Below, one piece after another: positions 34,940 to 43,356 of a stretch of 48,622 bases of DNA (within the stretch, counting starts at the first letter, position 1; every line of letters starts with the position of its first letter). Below the pieces are notes generated by a model. It did not search any database and had not been told where the DNA came from. It saw nothing but the letters and a program-made list of their open reading frames with translations. A program made the translations under genes and the position numbers. Origin of the DNA: Myxococcaceae bacterium (lineage in GTDB: Bacteria > Myxococcota > Myxococcia > Myxococcales > Myxococcaceae); the NCBI GenBank assembly GCA_016926755.1, contig JAFGNZ010000297.1, positions 1 to 48,622 of the forward strand, read 5' to 3'.

Positions 34940-35341
34940 ATGAAATTCCTGCTGCCCCACGCCGAACGCATCTACGCCCTGCTCCGAATCGTCGCCGGAC
35001 TGATGTTCATGCTGCACGGGATGCAGAAGCTCTTCGGCATGTTCGGCGGCATGCCTCCCGGGGTGCCGGCGTTCATCACTTACGGCGCGGGCTTGATCGA
35101 GTTCGTGGGCGGCGCGCTCATCGCGCTCGGGCTGTTCGCCGCACCCGCGGCCTTCCTCTCGAGCGGCACCATGGCGGCCGCCTTCTTTCTCGGGCACGTG
35201 ATTCCCGCCAAGGGCAATCTCCTCCCGATCGTGAACAAGGGCGAGCTCGCCGCGCTCTACTGCTTCGTGTTCCTCTACATCGCCGCGCACGGCGCGGGGA
35301 TCTGGAGCATTGACGCCGCGCGCAGGGGCGCGAAGAGCTGA
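34940..35341 (+). CDS. DoxX family membrane protein
   Basis: A 133-residue integral membrane protein with four hydrophobic helices. It shows the DoxX hallmarks ALLRIVAGLMFMLHGMQKLFG in helix 1 and GAGLIEFVGGALIALGLF in helix 2, followed by FFLGHVIP and a C-terminal helix (ALYCFVFLYIAAHG). Family members are linked to thiosulphate/quinone oxidation or redox stress responses, but most are uncharacterised. An ATG at 34928 overlaps the ribosome site GGAGGAAC; the ATG at 34940, five bases after it, is the better start. Likely a single-gene transcript. Confidence 0.88.
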   Translation: MKFLLPHAERIYALLRIVAGLMFMLHGMQKLFGMFGGMPPGVPAFITYGAGLIEFVGGALIALGLFAAPAAFLSSGTMAAAFFLGHVIPAKGNLLPIVNKGELAALYCFVFLYIAAHGAGIWSIDAARRGAKS

Positions 35342-35464
35342 GCCGTCACCAGGATGCCCGGAGCGGGCTTCAGTGACAGCTCGGCTTGTCCGGAGCCCCC
35401 AACGCCCCCCTCAGCGCTCCTCCCACCTCTCCGCTCCAGCGACTACCGAACTCCTTGAGGCATC

Positions 35465-35962
35465 ATGATCCGTTCCGTCGTGCTGAGCGTGTTGTTGGGC
35501 ATCTGCGCGTGCAGCCATGGGCCTGCCTCGGGCCAGGCTTCCAGCTCCGCAAGCACGGCCGAGGACATCCGCAGTCTGCTGGAGCTGGAGCAGGCCCTGT
35601 TTCGCGCGATCCAGGCACGAGACCGGGCCGCGCTGACCGAGCTGCTGGCAGAGGACTTCGTCTTTCGGGGGCCCGGCGACGTGGAGGTGGATCGGGCGGG
35701 TTTTCTCGACAGCATTGCCTCCATTCCAGGCACCCTCCTGTCCGTGGAGGGTGCATACGTGAGAGCCCATGTGTTCGGGGACATGGGCGTCCTGACGGGA
35801 CAGCAGCACGCCCGGGTCCGCCTTCCGGATGGGACCGAGGTGGTGGACACGGGGACCTTCAGTGACATCTGCGTGCGGCGTGAGGGCCGCTGGAAGGTGG
35901 TGCTCGCGCACAGCATCCCCGCAGCTCCAGAGGCTCCGGCGGCTCAACCAGCCCAACGCTGA
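35465..35962 (+). CDS. NTF2-like (SnoaL/DUF4440) lipoprotein
   Basis: A 165-residue protein. The signal ends in a lipobox ICAC (Cys16). The mature domain opens with the helix EDIRSLLELEQALFRAIQARDRAALTELLAEDFVFRGP and continues with beta strands (VVDTGTFSDICVRREGRWKVVLAHS), a standard NTF2-like/DUF4440 cone. The pocket could bind a small hydrophobic molecule; no catalytic residues are diagnostic. The C-terminus is an Ala/Pro-rich tail. TTGAGGC lies about 6 bases before the ATG. It stands 123 bases after the DoxX gene and is probably an independent unit. Confidence 0.8.
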   Translation: MIRSVVLSVLLGICACSHGPASGQASSSASTAEDIRSLLELEQALFRAIQARDRAALTELLAEDFVFRGPGDVEVDRAGFLDSIASIPGTLLSVEGAYVRAHVFGDMGVLTGQQHARVRLPDGTEVVDTGTFSDICVRREGRWKVVLAHSIPAAPEAPAAQPAQR

Positions 35963-36179
35963 GCCGCGCAGGGCAGGCCGTCGCTTCATTTCAGGGACTC
36001 GTGTACGCCTGCTGCTGGCCCAGCCCGAGAGGAACCATCCACGCTCCCACTGCCGCCAGCGCCCATCTGTAAGAGGGTGTTGCGCCGAGACAGAAAGGCC
36101 CAAGAGGGGTGCTCACCCGGCGCAGCGCCAAGCCCCCTACGCCCCAGAGTGCTATCGTTCGGCGGAGGAGCCATGAATC

Positions 36180-36872
36180 ATGGGGATCTTCTCGGTGCTC
36201 AAGAACGTCACCAACGGCTATAGCCCGGTGGAGTCATTCGCCTTCGATCGCTTCGCCGAGAACATCGCCGCGCCGCTGCACGACTTCGCGATGACTCGCA
36301 TCGCGGCCATGGTCCGGCCGAGCACGCGAGTCCTTGATGTCGGCTGCGGCGGCGGTCAGTTCGCGCTCAGGCTCGCCGGGCGCTTTCCCAGCATCCGCAT
36401 CGTCGGCCTCGACAACTCGCCCGAGCAGATAGCCAGGGCGCGCTCACGCGGTGCCTCGCTGCGCGACCGCGTCTCCTTCGTCGAGGGCACGGCCATCGAC
36501 CTGCCCTTCGACGAGGCCGAGTTCGATCTCGTCTACAGCCTCGGCTCGATCAAGCACTGGCCCGAGCGCGAGCGCGGCCTGCGCGAGTGCGCGCGGGTGC
36601 TGACGCCGGGTGGGCGCCTGTGGGTACTGGAAGGCGATCGCGGCTGTCGCCTCGAGGACGTCCACGCCCTGGTATCCACCTGGAACATTCCGGCGCTGCT
36701 ACGACCGGTGGCGACCGCGTTCTTTCGCAACGTCGTCGCCGGGCAATCGCTCGATCTCGACGAGGCGCGCGCGCTGCTCACGGCGATCCCATCGTTCGAA
36801 GGCTCTGTCGAGCGCGGCGCCGGGCTGCCGGTCTGGTTGCTCGCGGGCAGCCGCGCCGCGCCGGGTGCCTGA
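36180..36872 (+). CDS. Class I SAM-dependent methyltransferase
   Basis: A 230-residue soluble enzyme. Motif I VLDVGCGGGQFALRLA is at about residues 51-66, motif II acidic end IVGLDNS about 25 residues later, and the motif IV region FDEAEFDLVYSLGSIKHW, which is the Ubie/type-11 methyltransferase pattern. The late LTPGGRLWVLEGD is the usual post-IV strand. The C-terminal 60 residues are variable and presumably recognise the substrate, which is unknown. GGAGGAG is 9 bases before the ATG at 36180. A second ATG at 36173, out of frame, opens a 16-codon reading frame ending at 36223 that overlaps this start and could interfere with initiation. A TATCGT box at 36152-36157 may be a -10. Confidence 0.88.
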   Translation: MGIFSVLKNVTNGYSPVESFAFDRFAENIAAPLHDFAMTRIAAMVRPSTRVLDVGCGGGQFALRLAGRFPSIRIVGLDNSPEQIARARSRGASLRDRVSFVEGTAIDLPFDEAEFDLVYSLGSIKHWPERERGLRECARVLTPGGRLWVLEGDRGCRLEDVHALVSTWNIPALLRPVATAFFRNVVAGQSLDLDEARALLTAIPSFEGSVERGAGLPVWLLAGSRAAPGA

Positions 36873-36955
36873 GCGCCCCGGGCGGCTCGGCTGCCATAGA
36901 CCTTTTCCGGCCCCTGTCCGTTCAACGCCAGCACTCACGGACAGGAGAGACTCGA

Positions 36956-37894
36956 ATGATGCGGAGCAGGATCCAGCTCGCCGCGGCGCTCGCGGTGTTC
37001 CTCGCGGGCGGTGCGGCCATGGCGCAGTACACGCGCTCGGCGGGGCAGAACGCGCCCTCGGTGGTGAAGAAGGAGGAGTACGTCGACCAGCGCGGCCAGC
37101 GTCAGTACCGCGAGGTGGAGGTCAAGGCCGCGGCGGACAGGTTCGGCAACGCCGCCGGTAACCAGCACGACCTGGCGGTGGACGGGGCGTTCGACGGGCA
37201 GACGGTGGCCGTCCTCCACTTCTATACGGAGGAGGCCTTCGACTTCTCGCTGCCCAAGAGGGCGCTGGCGGAGAAGGGGTTCTCCGTCTACCGCTGGGTG
37301 GGCGCGGCGCCGAGCCCGGAGGAGCTGGAGGAGAAGCTGAAGAAGGCCTGCCAGCTCTGGATCATCTCGAGCGAGCAGCGGCACCTCACCGAGAAGCACC
37401 TGGCCGTCATCAAGCGCTTCTTCGACAGCGGCAAGGGCGTCTACATCTGGGGCGACAACGCGCCGTACTACGCGGACGCGAACGCGGTGGCCAAGAAGCT
37501 CTTCGGGGCCGAGATGCTCGGCGACACCCTGGGCAATCAGGTGGTGGGCCTCCAGGCCGCGCCGGGCACGCCGGGGCTGCGGCGGCGGCACCTGCTGACG
37601 ACGGGGCTGGAGTACATCTACGAGGGCATCACCATCGCCACCCTCCAGCCGAACCAGGCGCTCACGCCGCTCATCTACGGCTCGGCGGGCAACCTGGTGA
37701 CGGCGTTCTATGAGCGGGAGGGCAAGCGCGCCATCCTCGACGGCGGCTTCACCCGGCTCTACATCAAGTGGGACACGGCGGGCACGGGCCGGTACGTGAA
37801 GAACGCGGCGGCGTGGTTGGTGAACGTCGAGCGGTTTGGTGACGCGGTGGTCGCCACACAGCTCCGCCAAGAGGGCGCGAAGCCCTCGCGGTGA
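36956..37894 (+). CDS. Secreted protein with class I glutamine-amidotransferase-like fold
   Basis: A 312-residue protein with a Sec signal (LAAALAVFLAGGAAMAQ, cleavage about residue 24). A basic 45-residue linker follows. Residues 70-230 alternate strands and helices (VAVLHFYTEEAFDFSLPKRALAEKGFSVYRWV; LWIISSEQRHLTEKHLAVIKRFFDSGKGVYIWGDNAPYYAD), the pattern of ThuA/GIFT-like class I GATase folds. No nucleophile-elbow Cys is visible, so a structural or binding role is likely. AGGAGA lies 7 bases before the ATG. The gene is followed by the structured region 37914-37998 and the trypsin-like gene. No closer family recognised. Confidence 0.7.
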   Translation: MMRSRIQLAAALAVFLAGGAAMAQYTRSAGQNAPSVVKKEEYVDQRGQRQYREVEVKAAADRFGNAAGNQHDLAVDGAFDGQTVAVLHFYTEEAFDFSLPKRALAEKGFSVYRWVGAAPSPEELEEKLKKACQLWIISSEQRHLTEKHLAVIKRFFDSGKGVYIWGDNAPYYADANAVAKKLFGAEMLGDTLGNQVVGLQAAPGTPGLRRRHLLTTGLEYIYEGITIATLQPNQALTPLIYGSAGNLVTAFYEREGKRAILDGGFTRLYIKWDTAGTGRYVKNAAAWLVNVERFGDAVVATQLRQEGAKPSR

Positions 37895-37913
37895 GCGGCG
37901 CGCCGCGTCATCT

Positions 37914-37998
37914 CCTTCACGGACAAGCGGAGCCCCTCCCAGCCGAGGCTCGAAAAAAGGTTCGAAATTCGCCGCTGGGAAGATCCGTGAAGGGGCTC
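37914..37998 (+). promoter_or_regulatory. Structured leader with two mutually exclusive helices
   Basis: CCTTCACGGA (37914-37923) pairs perfectly with TCCGTGAAGG (37984-37993). GAGCCCCT (37930-37937) pairs perfectly with AGGGGCTC (37991-37998). The right arms share bases 37991-37993, and the left arms are ordered so that both helices cannot form as a simple nest. Inside lie TCCCAGC/GCTGGGA (37937-37943 with 37974-37980) and TCGAA/TTCGA (37950-37954 with 37961-37965) around an A-rich loop. The element ends 56 bases before the trypsin-like start. Alternative pairings are a hallmark of switches. The 80-bp span with 10-bp terminal repeats also fits a small mobile repeat. Confidence 0.5.
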
Positions 37999-38054
37999 GT
38001 TCTCCGAGCACAACCAAGAGCACTGTCCAGGGAGACAGAGGAGAGCGCGCTGTG

Positions 38055-39293
38055 ATGCGGAATCTCAAGCAGGCGGCAGTGGCGGTTCTGTCGGTAGGGA
38101 TGCTGGCAGGGTGTGGTGGTGTGGAGGCGGTGGAGACGGGCGCGGTCGCCGAGGAGCGGGCAGCGGGAGTGGAGGCGATGGACCGCGAGGCGGCGCTGGC
38201 CGAGGCGCGGCTGCGCGCCGCGATGGTGGCGAACCTCGACCCGCTGAAGATGAAGGGTTACGAGGCCATGGGCCGGGCCACCACCTCGCTGGAGGTGGAA
38301 GCCGCGTTCGGCGAGGCGTACCTCGCGCGGATGCAGGCGCGGGGGGTGACGCCGGGCCCGCGCACGAGCACCCTGGACGAGGCGAGCGCCTCCGAGGGCA
38401 TCCTGGTGCTGGCCGATGGGCGGCAGTTCCGCAAGCGCCTGGACGCGATCCCCTCCAACCCCGAGCAGCTGATGGCGCCGCCGAGCCAGCAGGACGGGGA
38501 CCGGGACGTGAGCGGCCAGTCGCTGATCGGCACGGACAACAAGACGACGGTCAGCTACAGCAGCTACACGCAGTATCCTTTCCGGGCGACGGGCACCGTC
38601 CTGTCCACCTCCACGTCGACGCGAGGGTTCTGCAGCGGGGCGCTGATCGGCCCGCGGCTGGTGATGACGGCGGGGCACTGTGTGTACGACCCGGATACGC
38701 AGGCGTGGTCGTGGAACACCTGGTTCTCGCCGGGCCACCGGGGAGAGGGCTCGGACCGGTTCGCGAACGGCACGCCGCGCCGGGTGGTGGGCCTGTGGTC
38801 GTGGAGCGGGTGGGTGACCAACGCGGACCCCAACTACGACATCGGCTTCATGCTGCTGGAGGATGAGCCGCGCACGGCCTCGCTGGGCTGGTTCGGGTTC
38901 GGCTACTGGGAGCCGCAGTCGGTGCTGGAGGGCGTGGGCGTCACGCTGCTGCAGTACCCGGGGGCGGGCTACACCTGCGCGGACTCACCGCTGGAGAGCG
39001 GCCGCTGCGGCGCCTTCCAGTACATCGCGTCTTCGACGATCGATGTGGCGGGCCCGGCCTCGTGCCCGAACCTGCTGACGCACACGGCTGACACGGAGAA
39101 GGGCTCGAGCGGCTCGCCGACGTACCGGTGGTGGAACGGCGGGCGGTGGATCGTCGGCCCCCACGCGTACGGCACGGGCTACTGCACGGCGGGACGCAAC
39201 AAGGCGGTGCGCATCAAGCAGTCCATTGCGGCCTTCGCCTGCAGCGTCTTCGACGACTACCCGAGCGCCTACGCCACGCGCACCTGTGGCTAG
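38055..39293 (+). CDS. Trypsin-like (S1) serine protease lipoprotein
   Basis: A 412-residue exported protease. Lipobox LAGC (Cys about 20) is followed by a helical propeptide-like region of about 120 residues (EAALAEARLRAAMVANLDPLKMKGYEAM). The catalytic domain shows CSGALIGPRLVMTAGHCVYD (His about 208), NADPNYDIGFMLLED (Asp about 262) and EKGSSGSPT (Ser about 352), a complete triad. The layout resembles V8/glutamyl-endopeptidase-like bacterial members more than animal trypsins. Six Cys in the catalytic domain may pair. The ATG at 38055 is preceded by GGAGAG about 12 bases away, with an alternative GTG at 38052. The structured element 37914-37998 just upstream may regulate it. Confidence 0.88.
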   Translation: MRNLKQAAVAVLSVGMLAGCGGVEAVETGAVAEERAAGVEAMDREAALAEARLRAAMVANLDPLKMKGYEAMGRATTSLEVEAAFGEAYLARMQARGVTPGPRTSTLDEASASEGILVLADGRQFRKRLDAIPSNPEQLMAPPSQQDGDRDVSGQSLIGTDNKTTVSYSSYTQYPFRATGTVLSTSTSTRGFCSGALIGPRLVMTAGHCVYDPDTQAWSWNTWFSPGHRGEGSDRFANGTPRRVVGLWSWSGWVTNADPNYDIGFMLLEDEPRTASLGWFGFGYWEPQSVLEGVGVTLLQYPGAGYTCADSPLESGRCGAFQYIASSTIDVAGPASCPNLLTHTADTEKGSSGSPTYRWWNGGRWIVGPHAYGTGYCTAGRNKAVRIKQSIAAFACSVFDDYPSAYATRTCG

Positions 39294-39783
39294 AAGTGTC
39301 CCTGGGCAGGGGGGCAGCCGCTACCAGCTGCCCTCGGTGTGGGCCGTGTTCCCGGGGAGGCCCTGCCCGGCTGTGACGGCACCGGGTGCACGGCGCACAG
39401 CACTCCCCTGCCTTCCGTCGCGGCGACCCGCGCGGCCCGGACACCCGAGCGGGCGAAGGGGCCGAGCGACCGGCTCATGCTCCAGCCCATTCGCTCTGGC
39501 GGGCGTCGAGCGCTCACACCACCTGGATGATGCGGCTGTTCTCCCGGCTGTCCTCATTCCGGGGGAGAAGTGCTCGCCTGCACTGGGAGGCGGCGGCAGG
39601 ATGACTGCACCCGCGAGAGCTCCAGACAAGGTTGTTTGGTTCAGGAGTAGTCATTCTCCACTACCAGCTGGCTCGTGGAGGAGCCTCATCCGGCAGTAGA
39701 AGGCGGTTGGAGGCCGACAACGCGATCACCGAAACGGTCGCGGTTCGAGAGCCAGTACGGACAGGCCTCATGGAGCACGCGCA
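39294..39783. other. Intergenic region
   Basis: About 490 bases between the trypsin-like and MFS genes. Frames here are Pro/Arg-rich shadows without family resemblance. The last 150 bases are less GC-rich; around 39650 GTAGT and ACTAC half-sites flank CATTCTCC and could be an operator for the transporter gene. I see no RNA gene or terminator. Confidence 0.4.
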
Positions 39784-41076
39784 GTGAACGCATCGTCCCG
39801 CAAGGTTCAGAACGTCTACCTGCTCTTGCTGCTGCTCCATACCTTGTCCGCTTCATTCATCTGGGGCATCAACACGCTCTTCTTGCTCGACGCAGGCTTG
39901 AGCAACACCGAGGCGTTCGCGGCAAACGCCTTCTTCACCGCCGGCATGGTGATCTTCGAGGTGCCGACCGGCGTCGTGGCCGATACGCGCGGCCGGAGAA
40001 CGTCGTATCTGCTTGGCACGCTCACTCTCGCCGTCTCCACCCTGCTCTATCTCCTGATGTGGCGTGTCTCCGCGCCCTTCTGGGCCTGGGCCCTCACGTC
40101 CGCGTTTCTCGGGCTCGGCTTCACGTTCTTCTCCGGAGCGGTCGAGGCGTGGTTGGTGGATGCGCTGACGTTCAGCGGCTATTTTCGAGAAGGAGAGAAG
40201 CTCGAGTCGGTCCTGGCCAAAGGCAAGATCGTCGAAGGCATCGCCATGCTCTGCGGCTCCGTTGCCGGAGGCGTCATCGCGCAGGCGACCCACCTGGGGA
40301 TGCCTTACCTCCTGCGCGCGATCCTCCTTGTCATCACCTTCGTACTCGCCTTCACGTTGATGCGAGACATGGGCTTCGCCCCGAGTCGCGGCAAACACCC
40401 CATGAACGAGCTCAAGAGTGTGTTGCGGGGCTCGATCGAGCACGGGTTCGCCAACCCGCCGGTGCGATGGATCATGCTGGCCGCGCCCTTCACGGGCGGG
40501 GTCTCCATCTACGCGTTCTATGCCATGCAGCCCTACCTGCTGGAGCTGTATGGCGACGAACGCGCTTATGCGGTTGCCGGGCTCGCGGCCGCGATCGTCG
40601 CCGGAGCGCAGATTGCCGGCGGCCTGCTCGTGCCGCATATCGGGCGCATGTTCCACCGGCGCACTTCGGTCCTGCTGACAGGGACGCTGCTGAGCACCCT
40701 CACCCTGGCGTTGATCGGGCTCTTGCCGCACTTCTGGATAGCCATCGCCCTCCTGGTCTTGTGGGCGTTGATGTTCGCCGCTTTCTCACCCGTGCGGCAG
40801 GCGTATCTGAACGGCCTCATCGCCTCCAGGGAACGCGCCACGGTGCTGTCGTTCGACTCGCTGCTCGGATCGAGCGGCGCGGTCGGGATTCAGCCCCTCC
40901 TTGGGAGAGCCGCCGACGTATGGAGCTATCCGATCTCCTTCGGGTTCAGCGCGGCCATTCAGGCCCTGGCCATCCCGTTCGTGTGGCTGGCCCGCCGCGA
41001 GCGAGCGGCCTCCGACGCGATACTCCACTCGCCGGTGGAAGTGAGCGCGGGAGAAGCCCGGAAGACGAAGAGCTGA
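39784..41076 (+). CDS. Major facilitator superfamily transporter
   Basis: A 430-residue inner-membrane protein with about 12 hydrophobic helices in two halves. The MFS signature between helices 2 and 3 is EVPTGVVADTRGRRTSYLLG, with Asp and Arg-Arg in the expected places. The second-half copy is weaker (VPHIGRMFHRRTS). TSAFLGLGFTFFSGAVEAWLVDAL in helix 4 fits drug/proton antiporter-like members. The GTG at 39784 has GGAG 7 bases upstream, while an ATG at 39770 is out of frame. No regulator gene is adjacent, so the substrate cannot be inferred. Codon use looks slightly less GC3-biased than that of its neighbours. Confidence 0.88.
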   Translation: MNASSRKVQNVYLLLLLLHTLSASFIWGINTLFLLDAGLSNTEAFAANAFFTAGMVIFEVPTGVVADTRGRRTSYLLGTLTLAVSTLLYLLMWRVSAPFWAWALTSAFLGLGFTFFSGAVEAWLVDALTFSGYFREGEKLESVLAKGKIVEGIAMLCGSVAGGVIAQATHLGMPYLLRAILLVITFVLAFTLMRDMGFAPSRGKHPMNELKSVLRGSIEHGFANPPVRWIMLAAPFTGGVSIYAFYAMQPYLLELYGDERAYAVAGLAAAIVAGAQIAGGLLVPHIGRMFHRRTSVLLTGTLLSTLTLALIGLLPHFWIAIALLVLWALMFAAFSPVRQAYLNGLIASRERATVLSFDSLLGSSGAVGIQPLLGRAADVWSYPISFGFSAAIQALAIPFVWLARRERAASDAILHSPVEVSAGEARKTKS

Positions 41077-41101
41077 AGCCAGCACGCCCCTCGAGGTGGC
41101 G

Positions 41102-41145
41102 GCGGGGACAAGGCGGCCGGAGCGCCAGCGCCGCCTCATCCCCGC
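41102..41145. terminator. Stem-loop between convergent MFS and nucleotidase genes
   Basis: GCGGGGA (41102-41108) pairs with TCCCCGC (41139-41145), and inside it GGCGGC (41112-41117) with GCCGCC (41130-41135), separated by a symmetric 3x3 internal loop. It lies 25 bases after both converging stops. No T-run on either side, so perhaps a bidirectional 3'-end structure. Confidence 0.5.
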
Positions 41146-41170
41146 GAGCCCAATCCTCACCGCACCGTGG

Positions 41171-42997
41171 CTACGGCGAGCACTTCACCGGACCGAGCGA
41201 ATCCTTGAAGAAGTACGAGTAGAGGTCCGGCGTGAGCGAGAAGTTGCACGTGTTCACGGCCTCCGGGTCCAGGTTGGGGTGGGCCTGGATGTAGCGGGCG
41301 ATGTAGTCGCGCACGCCGTCCGCCGAGGTCCACAGCACCCGGCCCTCCTTGAACATGGAGTAGCCGCCCCCGCCGCTGGCCCGGTAGTTGTTGATGGCAA
41401 TGCGGAACACCTGGCCGTCGGTGACATCCTGCCCGTTGAACTTCAGGCGCGTCAGCCGCGAGCCCACTGGCTTGGTGATGTCGTACGCGTAGTCAATCCG
41501 CGAGTAGAGATCCCAGTTGTAGTTCTGCACGTTGGGCATCTTCGCCGTCACCGGCGCGGCGGGGTCCGGCGGAGCGCTGACGTTCCACTGGACGAAGTAC
41601 TGGGCGTTGAGCTCCAGCGCGCGGCGGAGGATGGCGCCATTGATCTCCAACACGTACAACGTGTTGTCGTAGACATAGATGCTGTACGCATCTCTCAGGG
41701 TGACATCCCCGGCCGGCAGCCTGCCTTCATCGGTGAAGAGGGCGGCGAGCGAAAAGTCCACCGCGTGCCCACTGTCCTCGGCGGCCTGCTCCTGGACGGT
41801 GTTGATGAGATCGGCCAGGGCGCTGTCCACGTAGCGGGCGGCGTAGCTCCCAGGGAAGGCCGCGCGGGTGGAGCCGATCCGGGTGCTCACATACGCGAGC
41901 GTCGCCTCATGCTGGCCGCGGGTGAGCTCGACCACCTGGGCGTCCGCCTCGACGGAGGCGTTCACCGCGAGCAGCTGGGAGTCCTTGCCGTCCACGGCCC
42001 AGTGGCCGTCCTGATAGACGAGAGAGAGATCCACCTGGCCCAGGTGGCTGCCCCAGCGGTTGGGCTGGATGAGCAGCACGTCCTGTCCCAGGGGGTTCTT
42101 CAGCAACATCTTCGGGATGGGCTGGTGGGTGTGGCCGGTGAGCAGCACGTCGATGCCTTCGAGCTGCTGGGCGATCTGCACCGCCTCGTTCTCGCCCGGC
42201 AGGTTGCCGCGATCGGCCCACTTCGTGGGATCGGAGTAGTCCTCCAGCCAGGCGGCCGGATCGCTCGCCTTGCCCGTCGGCTGCTTGTCCGGACCGCTGT
42301 GGATGGCCACCACCACGATGTCGGCCCCCGCCTCTCGCACCTTCGGCACGTAGGCCCGAGCCGTCTCCAGCGGATCATCGAAGCGCAGGCCGGGGATGTT
42401 CTCCGGGCGCTCCCACGTCGTCACCCCCGGAGTCACCAGGCCGAGCACGCCCACCTTCACCCCGCACACGTCCTTGATGAGGAAGGGCGTGAAGGCCTCG
42501 CCGCCATCGGCGCTCTGGCGCACGTTGGCGCCGAGGAGGGGGAAGTCCACCTCGCTCTTGAACTTGTTGAGGACGCCGAGGCCGTAGTTGAACTCGTGGT
42601 TGCCCAGCGCCATGACGTCATAGCGCAGCTCGTTCATGGCCACCGCCATGGGGTGCTTGGGAGCGTTGTCCACCAGGGCGTAGTAGGTGCCCAGCGGTGT
42701 CCCCTGGATGGTGTCACCGGTGTCGATGAGCAGGTTGCAGTCCGGGTTCTCCGCCCGAGCCTGCTTGACGAGCGTGGCCACCTTGGCCAGGCCGCGCTGG
42801 GCGTCCGCGGTCCCGGTGAAGTAGTCCCAGGGATGGATGTTGGTGTGCAGATCGCTGGTCTGCAGCAACCGCACCGTGCGCGGTGAGGTGTCCACCGGCT
42901 CGGGATCGTCGCAGGCCGCCAGTTGGAGGAATGCGCAGGCCGCCAGGGTGGAGAGCAAGGCTGAGCGATGAGGACTCGCTTGAGGAAGTGAAGCCAT
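41171..42997 (-). CDS. Bifunctional metallophosphatase/5'-nucleotidase lipoprotein
   Basis: A 608-residue envelope enzyme of the UshA/CpdB-like family. Lipobox LAAC (Cys about 28) follows the signal. The N-terminal calcineurin-like phosphatase domain has all its metal motifs: LLQTSDLHTNIHP (DxH), DTGDTIQG (GD), LGNHEFNYG (GNHE), VAIHSGPD and LLTGHTHQPI (GHxH). The C-terminal 5'-nucleotidase domain (about 340-600) includes RAAFPGSYAARYVDSALADLI and INNYRASGGGGY for nucleotide binding. It probably hydrolyses extracellular nucleotides or 2',3'-cyclic nucleotides to recover phosphate and nucleoside. The ATG at 42997 is chosen because the signal peptide starts there; AAGG lies upstream. Confidence 0.92.
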   Translation of the reverse strand: MASLPQASPHRSALLSTLAACAFLQLAACDDPEPVDTSPRTVRLLQTSDLHTNIHPWDYFTGTADAQRGLAKVATLVKQARAENPDCNLLIDTGDTIQGTPLGTYYALVDNAPKHPMAVAMNELRYDVMALGNHEFNYGLGVLNKFKSEVDFPLLGANVRQSADGGEAFTPFLIKDVCGVKVGVLGLVTPGVTTWERPENIPGLRFDDPLETARAYVPKVREAGADIVVVAIHSGPDKQPTGKASDPAAWLEDYSDPTKWADRGNLPGENEAVQIAQQLEGIDVLLTGHTHQPIPKMLLKNPLGQDVLLIQPNRWGSHLGQVDLSLVYQDGHWAVDGKDSQLLAVNASVEADAQVVELTRGQHEATLAYVSTRIGSTRAAFPGSYAARYVDSALADLINTVQEQAAEDSGHAVDFSLAALFTDEGRLPAGDVTLRDAYSIYVYDNTLYVLEINGAILRRALELNAQYFVQWNVSAPPDPAAPVTAKMPNVQNYNWDLYSRIDYAYDITKPVGSRLTRLKFNGQDVTDGQVFRIAINNYRASGGGGYSMFKEGRVLWTSADGVRDYIARYIQAHPNLDPEAVNTCNFSLTPDLYSYFFKDSLGPVKCSP

Positions 42998-43356
42998 GAA
43001 AGAAGACCTTGGAAGGGAGATGCCCGGGAGACCGTTTCCCGGAAGCCCGACACTACTACTCCGGACCAACGCTCTCGGATCAGCGATTGGAGCTGGTGCC
43101 AGAGCCGGCGCCTCGGCCAGCGCGGGGTGTCTCCCACCTTCTCGCGCAGCCGGAGGACGTGCACGTCCATGGAGCGGCCAGGCGAGCGTGCTCGGCTCAG
43201 GCATCGCCGGCGGGCCGCGCGTTTTGCACCGCTGGGCTCAAGATTCCAGCCCTCGCGCAAATCTTGCGCACCCTTGCGAGACTTTCGGGTAGTGCCTCAT
43301 GGCATGCCCATTGCTTCGTGCCTGGGTAACCCCTCTTTCCGGATTCTTCTGCACCG
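42998..43356. other. Divergent intergenic region
   Basis: About 360 bases between the nucleotidase and the ODP-kinase operon. It contains a response-regulator remnant (43105-43200, minus). It also holds GCGCAA-ATC-TTGCGC (43255-43269) and the palindrome GGCATGCC (43301-43308), which are possible operators for the operon starting at 43357. Confidence 0.45.
43105..43200 (-). pseudogene. Remnant of an OmpR-family response regulator (winged-helix end)
   Basis: On the minus strand the frame reads GRSMDVHVLRLREKVGDTPR. This closely matches the recognition-helix region of OmpR/PhoB regulators (...RxVDVHVxRLRxKLGDxPRxPR...). The flanking residues (LSRARSP before, WPRRRLWHQL after) no longer follow the family, and no receiver domain or start is nearby. 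It looks like a short fossil of a deleted regulator gene. Chance similarity of this length is unlikely but not excluded. Confidence 0.5.
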
